This document shows positions 52,406 through 61,189 of a stretch of 61,553 nucleotides of DNA, one piece after another. Position numbers and translations under genes: made by a program. Within the stretch, counting starts at the first letter, position 1; each line of letters opens with the position of its first letter. Below the pieces are notes generated by a model. That model was not told the DNA's origin. It searched no databases and worked only from the letters and a program-made list of their open reading frames with translations. This DNA comes from Terriglobia bacterium (GTDB lineage: Bacteria; Acidobacteriota; Terriglobia; UBA7540): positions 1-61,553 of the forward strand of contig JASHOS010000263.1 of assembly GCA_030040995.1 (NCBI GenBank), given 5' to 3'.

Positions 52406-54478
52406 ATGGAAGAAACGCTGAATTCCAACCACAAGCGGCACCTACTCGCCAGCGCCCAATACGTCGATAGTCTCCTTTCCGAGATCGAAGCCATCCTCAC
52501 CTCAGCACAGTCGAAATCCCCGTTTCCCAAATACCGGCTCGATGTCACGCCGGCGGAGGCGAAACTGGTTCAGGATTACCTCATGCGCATTCGCGCTCAG
52601 ATGGTGCACGTACTGCAGAGCCAGGGAATTTCGCCGCCGGACCCCTTCATGGGAGCGCGTCATTCCATCCGCGTGACGCTGGAATTTGCGGACATCGCAT
52701 TTGACGAATGCCGTCCCGAGACGATGCGCGGCTACGGCGAGATTCCGGAATCGCTCGTACCGGAATTGAACGGGCTTGTGGACGAGATGAGAAGCGTCGT
52801 GCGCAAGCTCAACACGTATTTGGCGCAAAATGCTGACCGCGACTTGCAAAGCCGCCTCGAACGGCTGGCGGGAACGGCGGGCGGAGTCGAGCTGCTGAGG
52901 ACGATCGAGCGGATTATTAGCGAGCGGGGCTTGGTCGAGTTCCGTCCGGCATTGTCAGTTGTTCTTGACAAGCTTGAGTCGCCCAGCGTTCAGATCGCCG
53001 TTTTCGGCCGCGTGAGTTCAGGAAAATCCTCTCTGCTTAATCACATACTGGAGACTGATATTTTGCCGGTGGGGGTGACTCCGATCACGGCAGTGCCCAC
53101 GCGGCTGGTTTATGCTCCTACGCCGAAGTTAACGGTGGCTTACGCAGACAAAAAGCCGGAGTCCACCTTGATTGCCCGGCTGTCAGAGTTCGTCAGCGAA
53201 CAATACAACCCCAGCAACCAAAAACACGTGACGCGGATTGTTGTCGAGCTGCCGTCTTCCCGATTGCAGGAGGGCGTGGTGCTGGTGGATACACCGGGAC
53301 TCGGCTCGCTGGCCACGTCAGGTGCGGCCGAAACGCTTGCCTATCTGCCTCAATGTGACCTCGGTGTTGTGCTGGTGGACGCGAGCTCGACGCTCACCCC
53401 AGAAGATCTGGCGACGATCCGAAGCCTCTATGATGCGGCGATTCCCGCGTCGGTACTCCTCAGCAAAGCGGACTTGCTGCAGCCAGAGGACAGGGAACGT
53501 TTGGCGAACTATGCGTCAAGCCACATCAAATCGCAGCTCGGAATTGAACTTGCCGTCTGGCCGGTGAGCACGAAGGCAGATCAGGCCGCGCTTCTCGATG
53601 AGTGGTTCAGGCGCGAAATTCAGCCGCTGTTCAAACGCCATCAAGAACTCGCCGAACAGTCGATTCGCCGCAAGACCGCGGCATTGCGAGACGGAGTCGA
53701 AGCGGCGTTAAGAGTGCGCTTGGAGACCTCGAGCAAGGCTCCAAGAAAGGATTTGCAATCGTTGCGGGAGGCGGAGACGCAGCTTCGGCGAGCGTCAGGT
53801 GAATTTGACCAAGTCAAGGAATTCTGTTTCAAGGCATGCTACGAGGCAGGGGAACGGGCAGAAATCGCTTTGGAGCGCGCGGCAGCGGAGATTGTCCGCG
53901 CCTGGAGCCGTCGAGAGGCTCCCGGCGGCGAAACCGGGTTAGTGATTGGGAGGCTCGCGGGGACGGCCTCCGAGGCGGCGAATGAAGTCTTTGCCCGGCT
54001 GCAAGAACTCGCCCGGAACCTGGCTCAGGCCCTTACTGCCGCCGCGCGAGCAGTTGCTGCCGAAGACGCGCCAGAGCCGGGAGAGTTTCTGTCGCTGGTA
54101 AAAGAGATGCCGCAGCCGGATCTAGGCACAGTTGAGATCGAAATCCGGCGGGACTTTCTGAGCGTTTTGGGAAAGAGAATAACGGAAGCACGAGTGCGAC
54201 GGAAATTGCAGCAGCAAATTGGCCAGCGGGCCCGCGAAGCTTATCACTCCTATGGGAGAATGCTTGAGGCTTGGTCAAGAAAAACATTATCTGAGCTTCA
54301 CCGGCATTTTGACGCCTACGGAGACCGCTATCGCGCCCAATTGGAGCGCCAATTGGAGCAGTCGACCCGGGGCGGAAGCGCGAGCGCCGAAGACGCCGAC
54401 GCGCTGCGCCAGGAGCTGGCGCTCCTCTCTAGCTCTCAAAACCGGGAGCCGACGCCCGTGGGCAGCGCAGCCAGCTAG
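52406..54478 (+). CDS. Dynamin-family (bacterial dynamin-like) GTPase
   Basis: A 690-residue large GTPase expected to act at membranes. A helical N-terminal segment (1-190) precedes the G domain. G1 is GRVSSGKS at 201-208, the G2 Thr lies in PITAVPT at 226-232, G3 is DTPG at 295-298, and G4 is SKAD at 353-356 (a variant of T/NKxD). A long helical stalk follows, predicted coiled coil at about 400-480 and 600-680, with Glu/Arg/Gln-rich heptads. No transmembrane helix is obvious, so membrane binding would be through a paddle or amphipathic part. Many bacterial dynamins come in pairs; no second copy is adjacent here. The ATG at 52406 is preferred over a TTG at 52382; AGAGG lies about 10 nt upstream. 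Confidence 0.88.
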   Translation: MEETLNSNHKRHLLASAQYVDSLLSEIEAILTSAQSKSPFPKYRLDVTPAEAKLVQDYLMRIRAQMVHVLQSQGISPPDPFMGARHSIRVTLEFADIAFDECRPETMRGYGEIPESLVPELNGLVDEMRSVVRKLNTYLAQNADRDLQSRLERLAGTAGGVELLRTIERIISERGLVEFRPALSVVLDKLESPSVQIAVFGRVSSGKSSLLNHILETDILPVGVTPITAVPTRLVYAPTPKLTVAYADKKPESTLIARLSEFVSEQYNPSNQKHVTRIVVELPSSRLQEGVVLVDTPGLGSLATSGAAETLAYLPQCDLGVVLVDASSTLTPEDLATIRSLYDAAIPASVLLSKADLLQPEDRERLANYASSHIKSQLGIELAVWPVSTKADQAALLDEWFRREIQPLFKRHQELAEQSIRRKTAALRDGVEAALRVRLETSSKAPRKDLQSLREAETQLRRASGEFDQVKEFCFKACYEAGERAEIALERAAAEIVRAWSRREAPGGETGLVIGRLAGTASEAANEVFARLQELARNLAQALTAAARAVAAEDAPEPGEFLSLVKEMPQPDLGTVEIEIRRDFLSVLGKRITEARVRRKLQQQIGQRAREAYHSYGRMLEAWSRKTLSELHRHFDAYGDRYRAQLERQLEQSTRGGSASAEDADALRQELALLSSSQNREPTPVGSAAS

Positions 54479-54618
54479 CCCGCCGTAAGCAAGTGTAGAA
54501 ATCGAAACGCCTGATCTGGGATCGTAGCGCGTCAATCAATGTACCGTGTCGCATAATCGTTATGTGATGACGCGGCACAGGTCTATGCGGCAGCAGCGAT
54601 TCGCTGGATAATATTGCC

Positions 54619-55053
54619 ATGGCCAAACGCTCATCAGAAACTTCCGAACAGAAAATGGCTGGCGATGTGCCAGGAGGACTGCTCCTGGGAGGGCAAAAGG
54701 TTATGGCTTTCATCGCCACGCGCGACGCGGCTCGCGCCAAAGCCTTCTACCGTGACACCCTGGGTCTCCGCCTTGCGAGCGAAGACGATTTTGCGCTCGT
54801 ATTTGACGCCGCGGGAACCATGCTGCGAGTTACAAGGGTTCAAGATGTTGCAGCAGCAAGTTACACAGTCTTGGGGTGGCAAGTCACAGACATCGCTACG
54901 ACGGCCAAAGGCCTCCAGGAGGCTAATATCCAACTGCAACGTTATCCGGGAATGCAGCAGGACGAGCTCGGCATCTGGACTTCGCCTAGCGGCGCGAGAG
55001 TGGCGTGGTTCAAAGACCCGGACGGGAACACCTTGAGCGTGACTCAATTTTGA
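54619..55053 (+). CDS. VOC-family (glyoxalase/bleomycin-resistance-fold) protein
   Basis: A 144-residue single-module-pair VOC protein. From about residue 28, KVMAFIATRDAARAKAFYRD and TLGLRLASEDDFALVFDAAG form the first beta-alpha-beta-beta-beta unit. GWQVTDIATTAKGLQEANIQ and FKDPDGNTLSVTQ form the second, the last being the usual metal-ligand strand end. A ~27-residue N-terminal tail (MAKRSSETSEQKMAGDVPGG) precedes the fold. The activity (glyoxalase I, dioxygenase, antibiotic binding) cannot be told from the sequence. It stands alone between spacers, with no clear Shine-Dalgarno sequence. Confidence 0.85.
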   Translation: MAKRSSETSEQKMAGDVPGGLLLGGQKVMAFIATRDAARAKAFYRDTLGLRLASEDDFALVFDAAGTMLRVTRVQDVAAASYTVLGWQVTDIATTAKGLQEANIQLQRYPGMQQDELGIWTSPSGARVAWFKDPDGNTLSVTQF

Positions 55054-55280
55054 GCGCGAGACGTCCAGTGCTGTCACGGCGTCGTCCCGGGCTGTGTGGT
55101 CTTCGCCAAATTCCGCTTCGATCAAACTAGAGACCGCGACATCGAAGGCGGCGCCGCGCGGGCCGTTGGGAAGCCTGCGCTCTGTTCAAGTCGGCAGCCA
55201 TTTATGACGGCCTTACCTTAGGAGTCATAAATATGGCTCATACACCAGCTCTCCATCTCGCTTTTCGGTAGCCGTTGGCC

Positions 55281-56234
55281 CTATGCAGCAAATGCCGAGC
55301 GTACTGCCTGCTGCATTTTGGATAGTCCGGTCCGGGCGGTTTCGAGGGGATTTCCCCTCCAATATGCGGGGTTAAACAATTCAAGCGATAGCACGGTCGA
55401 TGGATTAATGCGGTGCAGATCCCGCAGAATCTGTTTCATGGGCGCCACACCGTCGCCCGGATAGACTCGGTCACGGTCGGTAATCGTCTCCCGCGGCGGG
55501 GACGCGGGATAGTCGTTCATGTGAACAACCTGGACCGCCTGACTGCTGAGCAATCGCAGACCGAGGAAGCCGGATTGCCCTTTGTAAAGGTGAAACACAT
55601 CCGCTAGCACACACGCCTTCGGGTGATCGACCTCGACGGCGACAAACGCCGCCTGGGCCAGTTGCCGCACATTCGCCGAGTTTCCCCAAAACTCCAATTC
55701 CGGGACCACCCCCATCTGGTCGCCAAGTTCGAGAAGTGCGCGATATCGGTGGGCGATTTCCAGCAAGCCAATCTCAGCTCCATTGTTGGCCCCTGCCGGG
55801 GGCGCTGCGATGTGTTTGCCACCGATCCGGGCCACCGCATCCATATCCCGCTTGGCCTGCTCCATGCCGATGGCCCGCTGGCGCGGATCGTCCACAATCC
55901 ATTGAGGGAAGGCAATCGCGCTTTCGACAGTCAGCCCGAGATCCGCAATGCGTCTGCGCAAATCCGGCAACGACCCCGCGTGGTCCGCGTAGGCATGCAG
56001 CCCGCTGACCCATGGCTCGATGGCGTGGTACCCGGCCTGGGCGGCCACCTCGACCATTTCCACCAGGCCGGATTTGTATCCCTGTAGCGTGGCAAAATTC
56101 AGGCAATACCGGAAGCCGGGGGAGCTTTCTGGAGAGGCAGCGCTGGCGACATCCAGCATCGATCCGCATACACCCGCTCCAGCAAGGGTTCCCCCGGCCG
56201 CTAAGAAATCCCGCCGCGACGGTTTTGTTTGCAT
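55281..56234 (-). CDS. Tat-exported TIM-barrel sugar isomerase/epimerase-like protein
   Basis: A 317-residue protein of the AP endonuclease 2/xylose-isomerase-like TIM-barrel superfamily. The N-terminus carries a Tat motif (SRRDFL, residues 6-11) and GGTLAGAGVCG, so it is exported. The barrel begins FRYCLNFATLQGYKSGLVEM, with AGYHAIEPWVSGLHAYADHA. Metal-binding candidates are the Glu in VPELEFWGNSANV, the Asp and His in VLADVFHLYKGQSGF, VVHMNDYP, and the Glu of LSLELFNPAYW. Such exported proteins are often oxidoreductase partners in sugar catabolism in Acidobacteriota and Planctomycetes. Substrate unknown. It lies 95 bp downstream of the phospholipase gene on the same strand. Confidence 0.85.
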   Translation of the reverse strand: MQTKPSRRDFLAAGGTLAGAGVCGSMLDVASAASPESSPGFRYCLNFATLQGYKSGLVEMVEVAAQAGYHAIEPWVSGLHAYADHAGSLPDLRRRIADLGLTVESAIAFPQWIVDDPRQRAIGMEQAKRDMDAVARIGGKHIAAPPAGANNGAEIGLLEIAHRYRALLELGDQMGVVPELEFWGNSANVRQLAQAAFVAVEVDHPKACVLADVFHLYKGQSGFLGLRLLSSQAVQVVHMNDYPASPPRETITDRDRVYPGDGVAPMKQILRDLHRINPSTVLSLELFNPAYWRGNPLETARTGLSKMQQAVRSAFAA

Positions 56235-56329
56235 GAATCCAGCTTCTCATGGACCACTGCTTCTGATCCAGCGGAATTAGAGCTTGCACCGCGAGCTTTC
56301 GCACCTGGACATGCGGCCGGCACTCCGCT

Positions 56330-58861
56330 CTAGACGGCACCTCCCATTAGTGAATCGCTGAAGCTGGGCCGTCCGGTTTCCACGTGCCCCGCAAATCTCG
56401 CTTCGGCATCGTGGCCCGCAGCCCTCACGGTGAAGTCGTACCAGTGATGGCTCTGGTCCAGGTGCAGCATGACCGCCTCGGCATGCCCTGGTGCAATCGT
56501 GCGCGTGACAGAACCGGTTTTGTACGAGTTCTCCTCAATAGTCGTCTTGAGCACGTCACTGCCGGCATTGCGCAGGTGAACGCGCAGGTTGCCGGTGATT
56601 TTGCCGGCGCGTGCCTCGTATTCCAGATGAATCTGCAACGGATGCTTTGCCTGGCTGCCACGGAAGGAGCGGTAGAAGCCGTTCGGCCCATGCACATCGA
56701 CGGCATATTTGGCATCTTCAAAGAGCGCGAGCGGCCACTGCTGCGTCAGCGTGTCTCCGGGACGAACCGCATAGGTTGCGACGCGCATGCCATCGACCTC
56801 GCCTTCGGCGTCCGGCTTCAAATGGCGCAGATATACGTTGAAGGGCGCACCCGTGGCATGCTTGCCATGCACCTTGTCCCCGGCGGTCATGCGCAACTCA
56901 AGGGCTTTTCCATCCGGCGTCAGCCCGGTCTCCGCATACAGCTCATACGGCAGCGCGCACGCGCGGCGTATGCCGGCCTCCTGGTGCGGCGCCAGGGAAG
57001 AATCGGCGCGCGATTGGTTGATCTCCGCGATCTCCTCCGGGCCGAGCGGCTTGTAGTTGGAGGGGATCTCCTTGTAACGCGACTTCTGAATGCTGATAAC
57101 GAACTGGTCGCGATTCAAAAAATCCAGATCCGCTTCCTTGGGATCGTAAGGACGGAAGACCGAAGTCAGATCGCCGGAGATCGCGCGCCGCCAGTCGCTT
57201 ATGTTCTCTTCCCGCACCGCCTTGCCAAACTTCTGCTGCACATACTGCTCCAGGAACATCAGCGTTGAGGTGTGATCGAAGAGCTGCGAGTTTACCCAGC
57301 CGCCGCGAGTCCACGGAGAGGCAATGATCATCGGCACGCGGAAGCCCATCCCGATCGGGCCGGTGCGCGCTTCTTTTTCTGGAACTCCCTGCACCAGCTC
57401 ATCCTCTCTATAACTGTATTCGATGCCAGTGTTGATGCCCGCCGAAGCTCCGCCTGTCCATGGACGCTTGGGATCGGCCGCGACAAACGACGGCGCGTGA
57501 TCGAAATAGCCGTCATTTTCATCGTACGTGAGAATGAAGATCGTCTTCTTCCACATCTCCGGTTTTTTCGTGAGGATGTCCATCACTTCGGAGACATACC
57601 ACGCGCCATACCACGGCGAAACCGGATGGTCTGAGAAGTTCTCCGGCGCGGTCAGCCACGAGATCGTCGGCAGATTGCCCTCTTCCACGTCGTTGCGGAA
57701 TTGGTAAAAGATGTCGCCCTTCGGCGCCTTCATCGCCAGTTGCTCCCCATTGTCCGTAAAGGGCAGCGATTCCAGCGTGTGATAGTTCGGGTCGCCCACA
57801 TTGGTCACGAAAGCCGCGTGATGCAAGGCTTTCTGCTGTGGCGTGAGCTGCCGGTAGCGCGCTTCGCCACTGCTCGCGAGCGCGGCTTTGCACTCGGCGA
57901 TGCGCTTTTGCGCGTAGGCCATACGCGACCGCAGATCCGAGGCCCTGTCCGGATCGTTGCCCTCCGAAATCTCATTCTCGATCCTGGCTATCTCCTGGGT
58001 GTAACGCGCGATCTGCAGATGCTGTTCTTTCACATACCCGGGATATGCCTCAATGTTGTAGGCCGCGAAGAACTCCAGCACATTGCAACCAAAGTTGCCG
58101 AGCCATATGTCTTCTTCGTCGGGCAGACCCGAATTCGTCATGTCGTTTTGGTAGAACTTCCACGCGATACCGGCTTCCTGCAGTCGCTCGGGATAGGTCT
58201 TCCAGACCGTGCCGCCTCGCAGATACTCATCGTTGCGCATGAAGACTTTCGAGCCAGTGCTCTGCTTGTCGCGTACCGTTCCGGTCCAGAACGAACTGCG
58301 GTTCGGCGTGGTGCTCGTCATGATGCCGCAGTAATTCTGATCGCAGACGGTGAAGGCATCGGCCAGAGCGTAATAAAACGGCAGGTCTTCGCGCGTGTAA
58401 TGCCCCATCGTGATGGGCACGCGCGCGTAGTCGTGATGCTGGGAGCGCTTGGCGTCCAGCCAGTCGTTGTGCCGGCCCTCGTTCCATGCATCCACCTGGC
58501 TGTCGCGCGAATGCGGAATCGAGCCCATCCACGTGATGCGCGTGTCGCGAATGTCGAGCCGCCACGGAGCATAGGATTGCCCTGCCTTGTCCGTCTGCAC
58601 GAAGACCGTGTTGCCGTTGGGCAGCCGCAAAGCCCGCGGATCGTTGAAGCCGCGCACACCGCGCAACATGCCAAAAACATGATCGAAGGAGCGGTTCTCC
58701 TGCATGAGAATGACGATGTGCTCGGCATCCAGCCAGGTTGAGCCCGGCTCCGGAGCAATGGCATAGGCGCGTTGAATGGAATCGGGAATAAATCCGGAGG
58801 CTCCCGCGGCTCCGGACAACATGGCGACAAGCTTCAGAAAATCACGGCGCGTCTGCTGCAT
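56330..58861 (-). CDS. Tat-exported phospholipase C, phosphocholine-specific type (PlcH/PlcN-like)
   Basis: An 843-residue exported phosphoesterase of the bacterial phospholipase C family. A Tat motif TRRDFLK (residues 4-10) leads. The catalytic alkaline-phosphatase-like domain shows HIVILMQENRSFDHVFGMLR and GVRGFNDPRAL, the CGIMTSTTPNRSSFWTGTV segment, and FILTYDENDGYFDHA. Two C-terminal DUF756-type beta domains follow, containing NVYLRHLKP and FYRSFRGSQAKHPLQIHLEY. It probably cleaves phosphatidylcholine or sphingomyelin outside the cytoplasm. AAGGA lies 6 nt before the ATG. It is divergent from the MarR gene 291 bp away, so that regulator could control it as well. Confidence 0.93.
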   Translation of the reverse strand: MQQTRRDFLKLVAMLSGAAGASGFIPDSIQRAYAIAPEPGSTWLDAEHIVILMQENRSFDHVFGMLRGVRGFNDPRALRLPNGNTVFVQTDKAGQSYAPWRLDIRDTRITWMGSIPHSRDSQVDAWNEGRHNDWLDAKRSQHHDYARVPITMGHYTREDLPFYYALADAFTVCDQNYCGIMTSTTPNRSSFWTGTVRDKQSTGSKVFMRNDEYLRGGTVWKTYPERLQEAGIAWKFYQNDMTNSGLPDEEDIWLGNFGCNVLEFFAAYNIEAYPGYVKEQHLQIARYTQEIARIENEISEGNDPDRASDLRSRMAYAQKRIAECKAALASSGEARYRQLTPQQKALHHAAFVTNVGDPNYHTLESLPFTDNGEQLAMKAPKGDIFYQFRNDVEEGNLPTISWLTAPENFSDHPVSPWYGAWYVSEVMDILTKKPEMWKKTIFILTYDENDGYFDHAPSFVAADPKRPWTGGASAGINTGIEYSYREDELVQGVPEKEARTGPIGMGFRVPMIIASPWTRGGWVNSQLFDHTSTLMFLEQYVQQKFGKAVREENISDWRRAISGDLTSVFRPYDPKEADLDFLNRDQFVISIQKSRYKEIPSNYKPLGPEEIAEINQSRADSSLAPHQEAGIRRACALPYELYAETGLTPDGKALELRMTAGDKVHGKHATGAPFNVYLRHLKPDAEGEVDGMRVATYAVRPGDTLTQQWPLALFEDAKYAVDVHGPNGFYRSFRGSQAKHPLQIHLEYEARAGKITGNLRVHLRNAGSDVLKTTIEENSYKTGSVTRTIAPGHAEAVMLHLDQSHHWYDFTVRAAGHDAEARFAGHVETGRPSFSDSLMGGAV

Positions 58862-59117
58862 AGTCTGTCCTTTTCGGAGAAATATTATGTTCCGATGCAG
58901 AGGTCAGCGCAATAGCTCTCCGTTCTGGCCCAGCAGTTCTGCAAACCTGCCTCCCAGCGCGTCATAGGCGCTGAATTGGCTGCGATGCCGTTCCAGCTCA
59001 CCGACACCTGACGACAGCCGCTCCGCCCCAGCGAAGGACATGCCAACACTACCAGCATTCAGCACACCCAATCGTCCGGTCAAACTGCATGTGAGTACAG
59101 CCACAAACCACGGCGTC

Positions 59118-59146
59118 TTGACAGTAGTCGTTACAACGACTATAGT
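59118..59146 (+). promoter_or_regulatory. Sigma-70 promoter with palindromic operator in its spacer
   Basis: TTGACA at 59118-59123 and TATAGT at 59141-59146 are separated by exactly 17 bp. The palindrome TAGTCGTTACAACGACTA (59125-59142, 8-bp arms, 2-bp centre) fills the spacer and runs into the -10. A bound MarR dimer there would block polymerase. Only TGAGGC separates the -10 from the ATG at 59153, so the transcript is probably leaderless. Confidence 0.8.
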
Positions 59147-59152
59147 TGAGGC

Positions 59153-59605
59153 ATGGCGGAATCAGCCAAGGTCCGGCGGGTGGGCAGCCCCGAAGAGGGA
59201 GCGTTTTTGGATTTACTCCGCACGGCCGATATGCTTACACGCGGGGCGTTCGGAGTCCTCAAGGGCGAGAATCTCTCGCTTACTCAGTACAACGTCTTGC
59301 GCATCCTTCGAGGCGCATCTCAAGGGCTCCCCTGCGGAGAGATTGCCGGCCGCATGATTACCCGCGATCCCGACGTGACCCGGCTCCTCGACCGCATGGA
59401 AAAGCGCGGCCTGATTTCCCGCGCCCGCGAAAGCCGAGACCGGCGCATGGTATTGGCTCGTATCACCCCTGAGGGCCTCAGCCTCGTGGATCGGCTGGAT
59501 GAGCCGGTTCAGAAGATCCACCGCAAACAGTTGGGCCACCTGGGGAGGGAACGGCTCCGGGCCCTCGCGGAGCTTTTGGCTGCCGCCCGGGCAAAGGTGG
59601 AATGA
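59153..59605 (+). CDS. MarR-family transcriptional regulator
   Basis: A 150-residue winged-helix regulator that binds DNA as a dimer. The helix-turn-helix region contains LTQYNVLRILRGASQGLPCG and MITRDPDVTRLLDRMEKRGL, and the wing has the usual Asp-Arg-Arg (ESRDRRMVLARITPEG). The flanking helices form the dimer interface. Its own promoter carries an 18-bp palindrome in the -35/-10 spacer, so autorepression is very likely. The message appears leaderless. Neighbours are the divergent phospholipase C gene and, downstream on the opposite strand, a gene of unknown function. The ligand is unknown. Confidence 0.92.
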   Translation: MAESAKVRRVGSPEEGAFLDLLRTADMLTRGAFGVLKGENLSLTQYNVLRILRGASQGLPCGEIAGRMITRDPDVTRLLDRMEKRGLISRARESRDRRMVLARITPEGLSLVDRLDEPVQKIHRKQLGHLGRERLRALAELLAAARAKVE

Positions 59606-59632
59606 ATTTTTTGCTGAATTATAGGATTCTCC

Positions 59633-59699
59633 TTCCTGTGTTGCCCTGACCGCGTTCACCCGAATACGTTGTTGCGAGGCAGCACATTGCATTCAACGA
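59633..59699. repeat. Left copy of a diverged ~65-bp direct repeat
   Basis: Contains GCGTTCACCCGAATACGTTG and TTGCGAGGCAGCACATTGC. A similar stretch lies at 60359-60424 in the same orientation, so the pair brackets the unknown gene at 59726-60184. Confidence 0.6.
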
Positions 59700-59725
59700 A
59701 GTTCTCCATCATTCGCTGCCGCCGG

Positions 59726-60184
59726 TCAAAGCAGATTCACGCCGGTCTTGGCCCGGTACAAATCGGCGAGCTGTTTCAAAGCCCCTCGGTCGACAATTGC
59801 GGGCCTAGCTAGGCCATATGGCTGATAATTTCCAGCAGCATCCTGGCCTACGTACTTAAGGTCAAATTTGCTTTCTGATTCGCCGACTGCAATCGACTCC
59901 CACAGCATCGGAAGGTATGCGGCTTCGCCGCGGTCCAGCTTGACGAGAAGGCCCACAACGTGCTGGACCGCGAACTGCAAGGGATCGTCCCGTCTTGGAA
60001 AGCTGTAGTTGATGCGAAGGAGTCCTGAACACTGCGCGCATGGCCGCGACAGGAGGCTTTGATCCCAGTCATCCTCGCAGAGATGAAAGAAAAACCTCAC
60101 AATCGGCAGGCCGCCTGTTGCGTCACTGAATGACCTTACGCGGTGTCGGTCGGTTCCATCACACTCCCACCAGTATCCGGGCAT
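59726..60184 (-). CDS. Protein of unknown function
   Basis: A 152-residue soluble protein from the ATG at 60184, which has GGAG 5 nt upstream. Cysteines occur at CDGTD, CEDDW and a CAQC pair (SRPCAQCSGLLRI), so a metal site is conceivable. The middle (LQFAVQHVVGLLVKLDRGEA) is helical, and the C-terminus ends LKQLADLYRAKTGVNLL. No signal peptide or membrane segment. I do not recognise the family. It is convergent with the MarR gene and bracketed by diverged direct repeats, which suggests it may have arrived or been duplicated as a unit. Confidence 0.65.
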   Translation of the reverse strand: MPGYWWECDGTDRHRVRSFSDATGGLPIVRFFFHLCEDDWDQSLLSRPCAQCSGLLRINYSFPRRDDPLQFAVQHVVGLLVKLDRGEAAYLPMLWESIAVGESESKFDLKYVGQDAAGNYQPYGLARPAIVDRGALKQLADLYRAKTGVNLL

Positions 60185-60358
60185 CTGATCTCCTTCACCT
60201 CAAGCAGATAGCGAGGAGGTGCGCGCCCTTTAGCGCTCCTCCTCGGTTCTTCAAACGGAAACGCCAATCACCACCAAGGCACGCCCACATGAACCCGCAG
60301 GAAATTGGGGAACGGCCGCAAAGGAGCGCAGAATACGCGCACCTTTGCACTACCCCGC

Positions 60359-60424
60359 TGTCTCCTGCTTTCCCTAACTGCGTTCACCTGAATGTGTTAT
60401 TGCGAGGCCAGCACATTGCGCTCA
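60359..60424. repeat. Right copy of a diverged ~65-bp direct repeat
   Basis: Contains GCGTTCACCTGAATGTGTTA and TTGCGAGGCCAGCACATTGC; its end overlaps the stop codon of the SDR gene (60422-60424). Compare 59633-59699. Confidence 0.6.
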
Positions 60425-61189
60425 GGTGGCCACAACAAGACCGCCTGCGGCACGAATGACCTCCCCGGTGATCCAGGCTGATTCGTCCGACGCTAGGAAC
60501 ACCGCCAGCGGGGCGATATCCGTGACGCGACCGAGTCGGCCGAGCGGCGTCTTCTCAGCCAGAATGGCGCCGGCACCACCCTCAAAGGTCCCCGCAGCTA
60601 TGTTTCCTTCGGTTTCTGTATGACCGGGAGCGATGGCGTTGACGCGGATCTTGCGGCGCGCCAGTTCTAGCGCCAGTCCCTTGGTCAGCGTTTCGATGGC
60701 GCCTTTAGTAGAAGCGTATAGCAGGGCTCCAGCCACGGGATGCGAGCCGACTATGGAGCTGAGATTAATGATGCTCCCACCATCGGCGCCAAACCGCTTT
60801 ATCGCCTCCTGCACGGTGAGAATCGCCCCGAGAACGTTGATGTTGTAGTGGAAGTGAAAGCTCTCTTCGGTAATCTCCGCGAAGGCGCCGAAGCGGAATG
60901 CCCCGGCGTTGTTGACCAAAACGTCCAGTCTTCCGAACACGGAATCCACTTCCTTGAATAGCCGTGTGACGTCTGCCGATTTGGACACATCAGCCCCGAC
61001 CGCGATAGCGCGGCCATCCCTGCCGATAATGTCTTTGACCACTCGCTCTGCAGCATCTTTGCTGCCCGCATAATTCACGACCACTGCAGCACCCGCGTCG
61101 GCCATCGCTTTTGCGATCCCGGCACCCATACCTTTGGAAGCTCCCGTGACTACCGCCACCTTATTAGACAGTCTCCTCATATGCACCAT
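60422..61189 (-). CDS. Short-chain dehydrogenase/reductase (FabG-like)
   Basis: A 255-residue classical SDR. It has LSNKVAVVTGASKGMGAGIA (cofactor motif), the Asp of GADVSKSADV, LVNNAGAFRFG, the catalytic Ser of INLSSIVGSH, YASTKGA with catalytic Tyr and Lys, and the end GRLGRVTDIAPLAVFLASDE with ITGEVIRAAGG. Glucose/ribitol dehydrogenase-type and 3-oxoacyl-reductase-type functions are equally possible. The first ATG at 61189 and a second at 61180 are both usable; neither has a convincing Shine-Dalgarno. It stands alone. Confidence 0.9.
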   Translation of the reverse strand: MVHMRRLSNKVAVVTGASKGMGAGIAKAMADAGAAVVVNYAGSKDAAERVVKDIIGRDGRAIAVGADVSKSADVTRLFKEVDSVFGRLDVLVNNAGAFRFGAFAEITEESFHFHYNINVLGAILTVQEAIKRFGADGGSIINLSSIVGSHPVAGALLYASTKGAIETLTKGLALELARRKIRVNAIAPGHTETEGNIAAGTFEGGAGAILAEKTPLGRLGRVTDIAPLAVFLASDESAWITGEVIRAAGGLVVAT

